Shown here piece after piece: positions 5,768-6,425 of a DNA stretch of 6,425 nucleotides (positions are counted from its first letter, which is position 1; every line of letters starts with the position of its first letter). Origin of the DNA: Rickettsiales bacterium (lineage in GTDB: Bacteria; Pseudomonadota; Alphaproteobacteria; TMED109). Under the pieces are notes generated by a model that ran no database searches, had not been told where the DNA came from, and was given only the letters and a program-made list of their open reading frames with translations. The position numbers and the translations under genes are program-made. The stretch spans positions 20,284 through 26,708 of the forward strand of contig PBGQ01000035.1 of assembly GCA_002720125.1 (NCBI GenBank), read 5' to 3'.

Positions 5768-6425
5768 GGCTGAGTCTAAAGATTTCAAAAAATGCTTTTT
5801 AGTTAAAATCTCATTCAAAATCAATCCGTTTGGATATTTTTTGGTAAAAATTATGTTAAATGGAATTCCATATCTTCCATAAGATTGTAAAAAGTTAAAG
5901 ATTTCTTCATTGGGCAATGTCCAATCTCCTCTTATAATTTTGATATTCTTTTCTTCTAATATTTTTTTAATTTCTTTATTATCGAGCACATTTTTTTTAT
6001 TGACTTTGCATGTAATACACCAATCAGCAGTAATATCTACTAACACTGGTATTTGATTTTTTATAAATCTATCTAATTGTACTTTTTCAAATTTTTTCCA
6101 GGAGACATATTGAGAGTCATCGGTAAAATTTTTTGTTGTATAATGGTTTATAAGTAAACTTGCTAACCAAATTATAGATAGTATAAACAAAAGCCCAAAG
6201 AAATATTTTATATAAATCATCCACTTTCCTGGCTTTGGAAAATAATCTATAATTTTAGGATAAAATACAAACAATAAGTAAGGCAATGATTTACCAACAG
6301 CCATACTTAGAAAAATTAATATAGTCATATAGTTTGCCTGGGATAGAGCAATAGAAACAGCCGTACCTACAAATGGAGCTGTACAAGGAGTTGCAAGGAT
6401 AGTACTGACGACGCCAGTAAAAAAG
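5759..6425 (-). CDS. DsbD/ScsB-type membrane thiol-disulfide reductase, C-terminal part (N-terminus outside window)
   Basis: These proteins carry reducing power across the inner membrane to periplasmic partners. The frame is open to the right edge, giving 221 visible residues. The first membrane segment (about 4-24) contains ATPCTAP with Cys14, equivalent to the second core cysteine of E. coli DsbD (Cys285, in SPCTTAP). Two more membrane segments follow (about 32-54 and 68-92), with a PKPGKWM link like E. coli PKSGPWM. A short linker then leads to a thioredoxin domain with ADWCITCK (Cys136 and Cys139) and a cis-Pro in GRYGIPFN (Pro188). The TADWCxTCKVNK and GRYGIPFN wording is closer to ScsB-like proteins of alphaproteobacteria than to E. 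coli DsbD. The linker has no room for the last two membrane segments of E. coli DsbD. A start at 6328 is internal and would cut the conserved cysteine helix. The stop is TAG, overlapping rnhA. The N-terminal domain type cannot be judged. Confidence 0.88.
   Translation of the reverse strand, partial: FFTGVVSTILATPCTAPFVGTAVSIALSQANYMTILIFLSMAVGKSLPYLLFVFYPKIIDYFPKPGKWMIYIKYFFGLLFILSIIWLASLLINHYTTKNFTDDSQYVSWKKFEKVQLDRFIKNQIPVLVDITADWCITCKVNKKNVLDNKEIKKILEEKNIKIIRGDWTLPNEEIFNFLQSYGRYGIPFNIIFTKKYPNGLILNEILTKKHFLKSLDSALH

Noticed and set aside
6326..6328. Separate small thioredoxin protein beginning at the ATG at 6328.
   Set aside because: The frame continues to the window edge with a conserved ATPCTAP membrane helix, so this Met is internal to a larger gene.
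1..6425. Undescribed multi-gene system, mobile element, CRISPR array, tRNA or riboswitch.
   Set aside because: All long frames match known housekeeping families, intergenic gaps are under 60 bases, and I saw no repeat array, transposase, integrase or tRNA-like fold.

Overview
The window looks like a piece of a streamlined, very A+T-rich alphaproteobacterial chromosome. Four things suggest this: an F0 ATP synthase cluster in the alphaproteobacterial layout (atpI-atpB-atpE-b'-b, with no F1 genes attached); two different b-type subunits; a lipoprotein of a type I recall from alphaproteobacteria; and intergenic gaps of only 1 to about 60 bases. A SAR11-like or similar marine lineage fits, but that is inference from composition and gene order. 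The genetic code appears standard, with TAA, TAG and TGA all used as stops.

Left part (1-3502, plus strand): the C-terminal part of smc (chromosome condensation ATPase, cut by the window edge) runs with a 10-base gap into atpI, atpB, atpE, the b' gene and atpF. These encode the membrane (F0) sector of the proton-translocating ATP synthase: an assembly factor, the stator channel subunit a, the c-ring subunit, and the two peripheral-stalk subunits. The run ends at an A/T-rich hairpin (3513-3543) that also covers the end of the convergent gene.

Middle (3527-5250, minus strand): a small predicted lipoprotein and a dadA-type D-amino-acid dehydrogenase form a probable two-gene operon, transcribed leftward toward the atp genes. 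A 58-base A/T-rich spacer separates this operon from the divergent rnhA.

Right part (5309-6425): rnhA (ribonuclease HI, plus strand) overlaps tail-to-tail by 9 bases with a minus-strand DsbD/ScsB-type membrane thiol-disulfide reductase, whose N-terminal part lies beyond the window.

Every stretch is explained by a recognisable gene or a short spacer, and no gap exceeds 60 bases. I found no mobile element, CRISPR array, RNA gene or undescribed multi-gene system. The points worth a second look are small: a terminator fused to a coding end, a TTG start, a signal-like leader on b', a compact DsbD, and poly-A tracts in rnhA.
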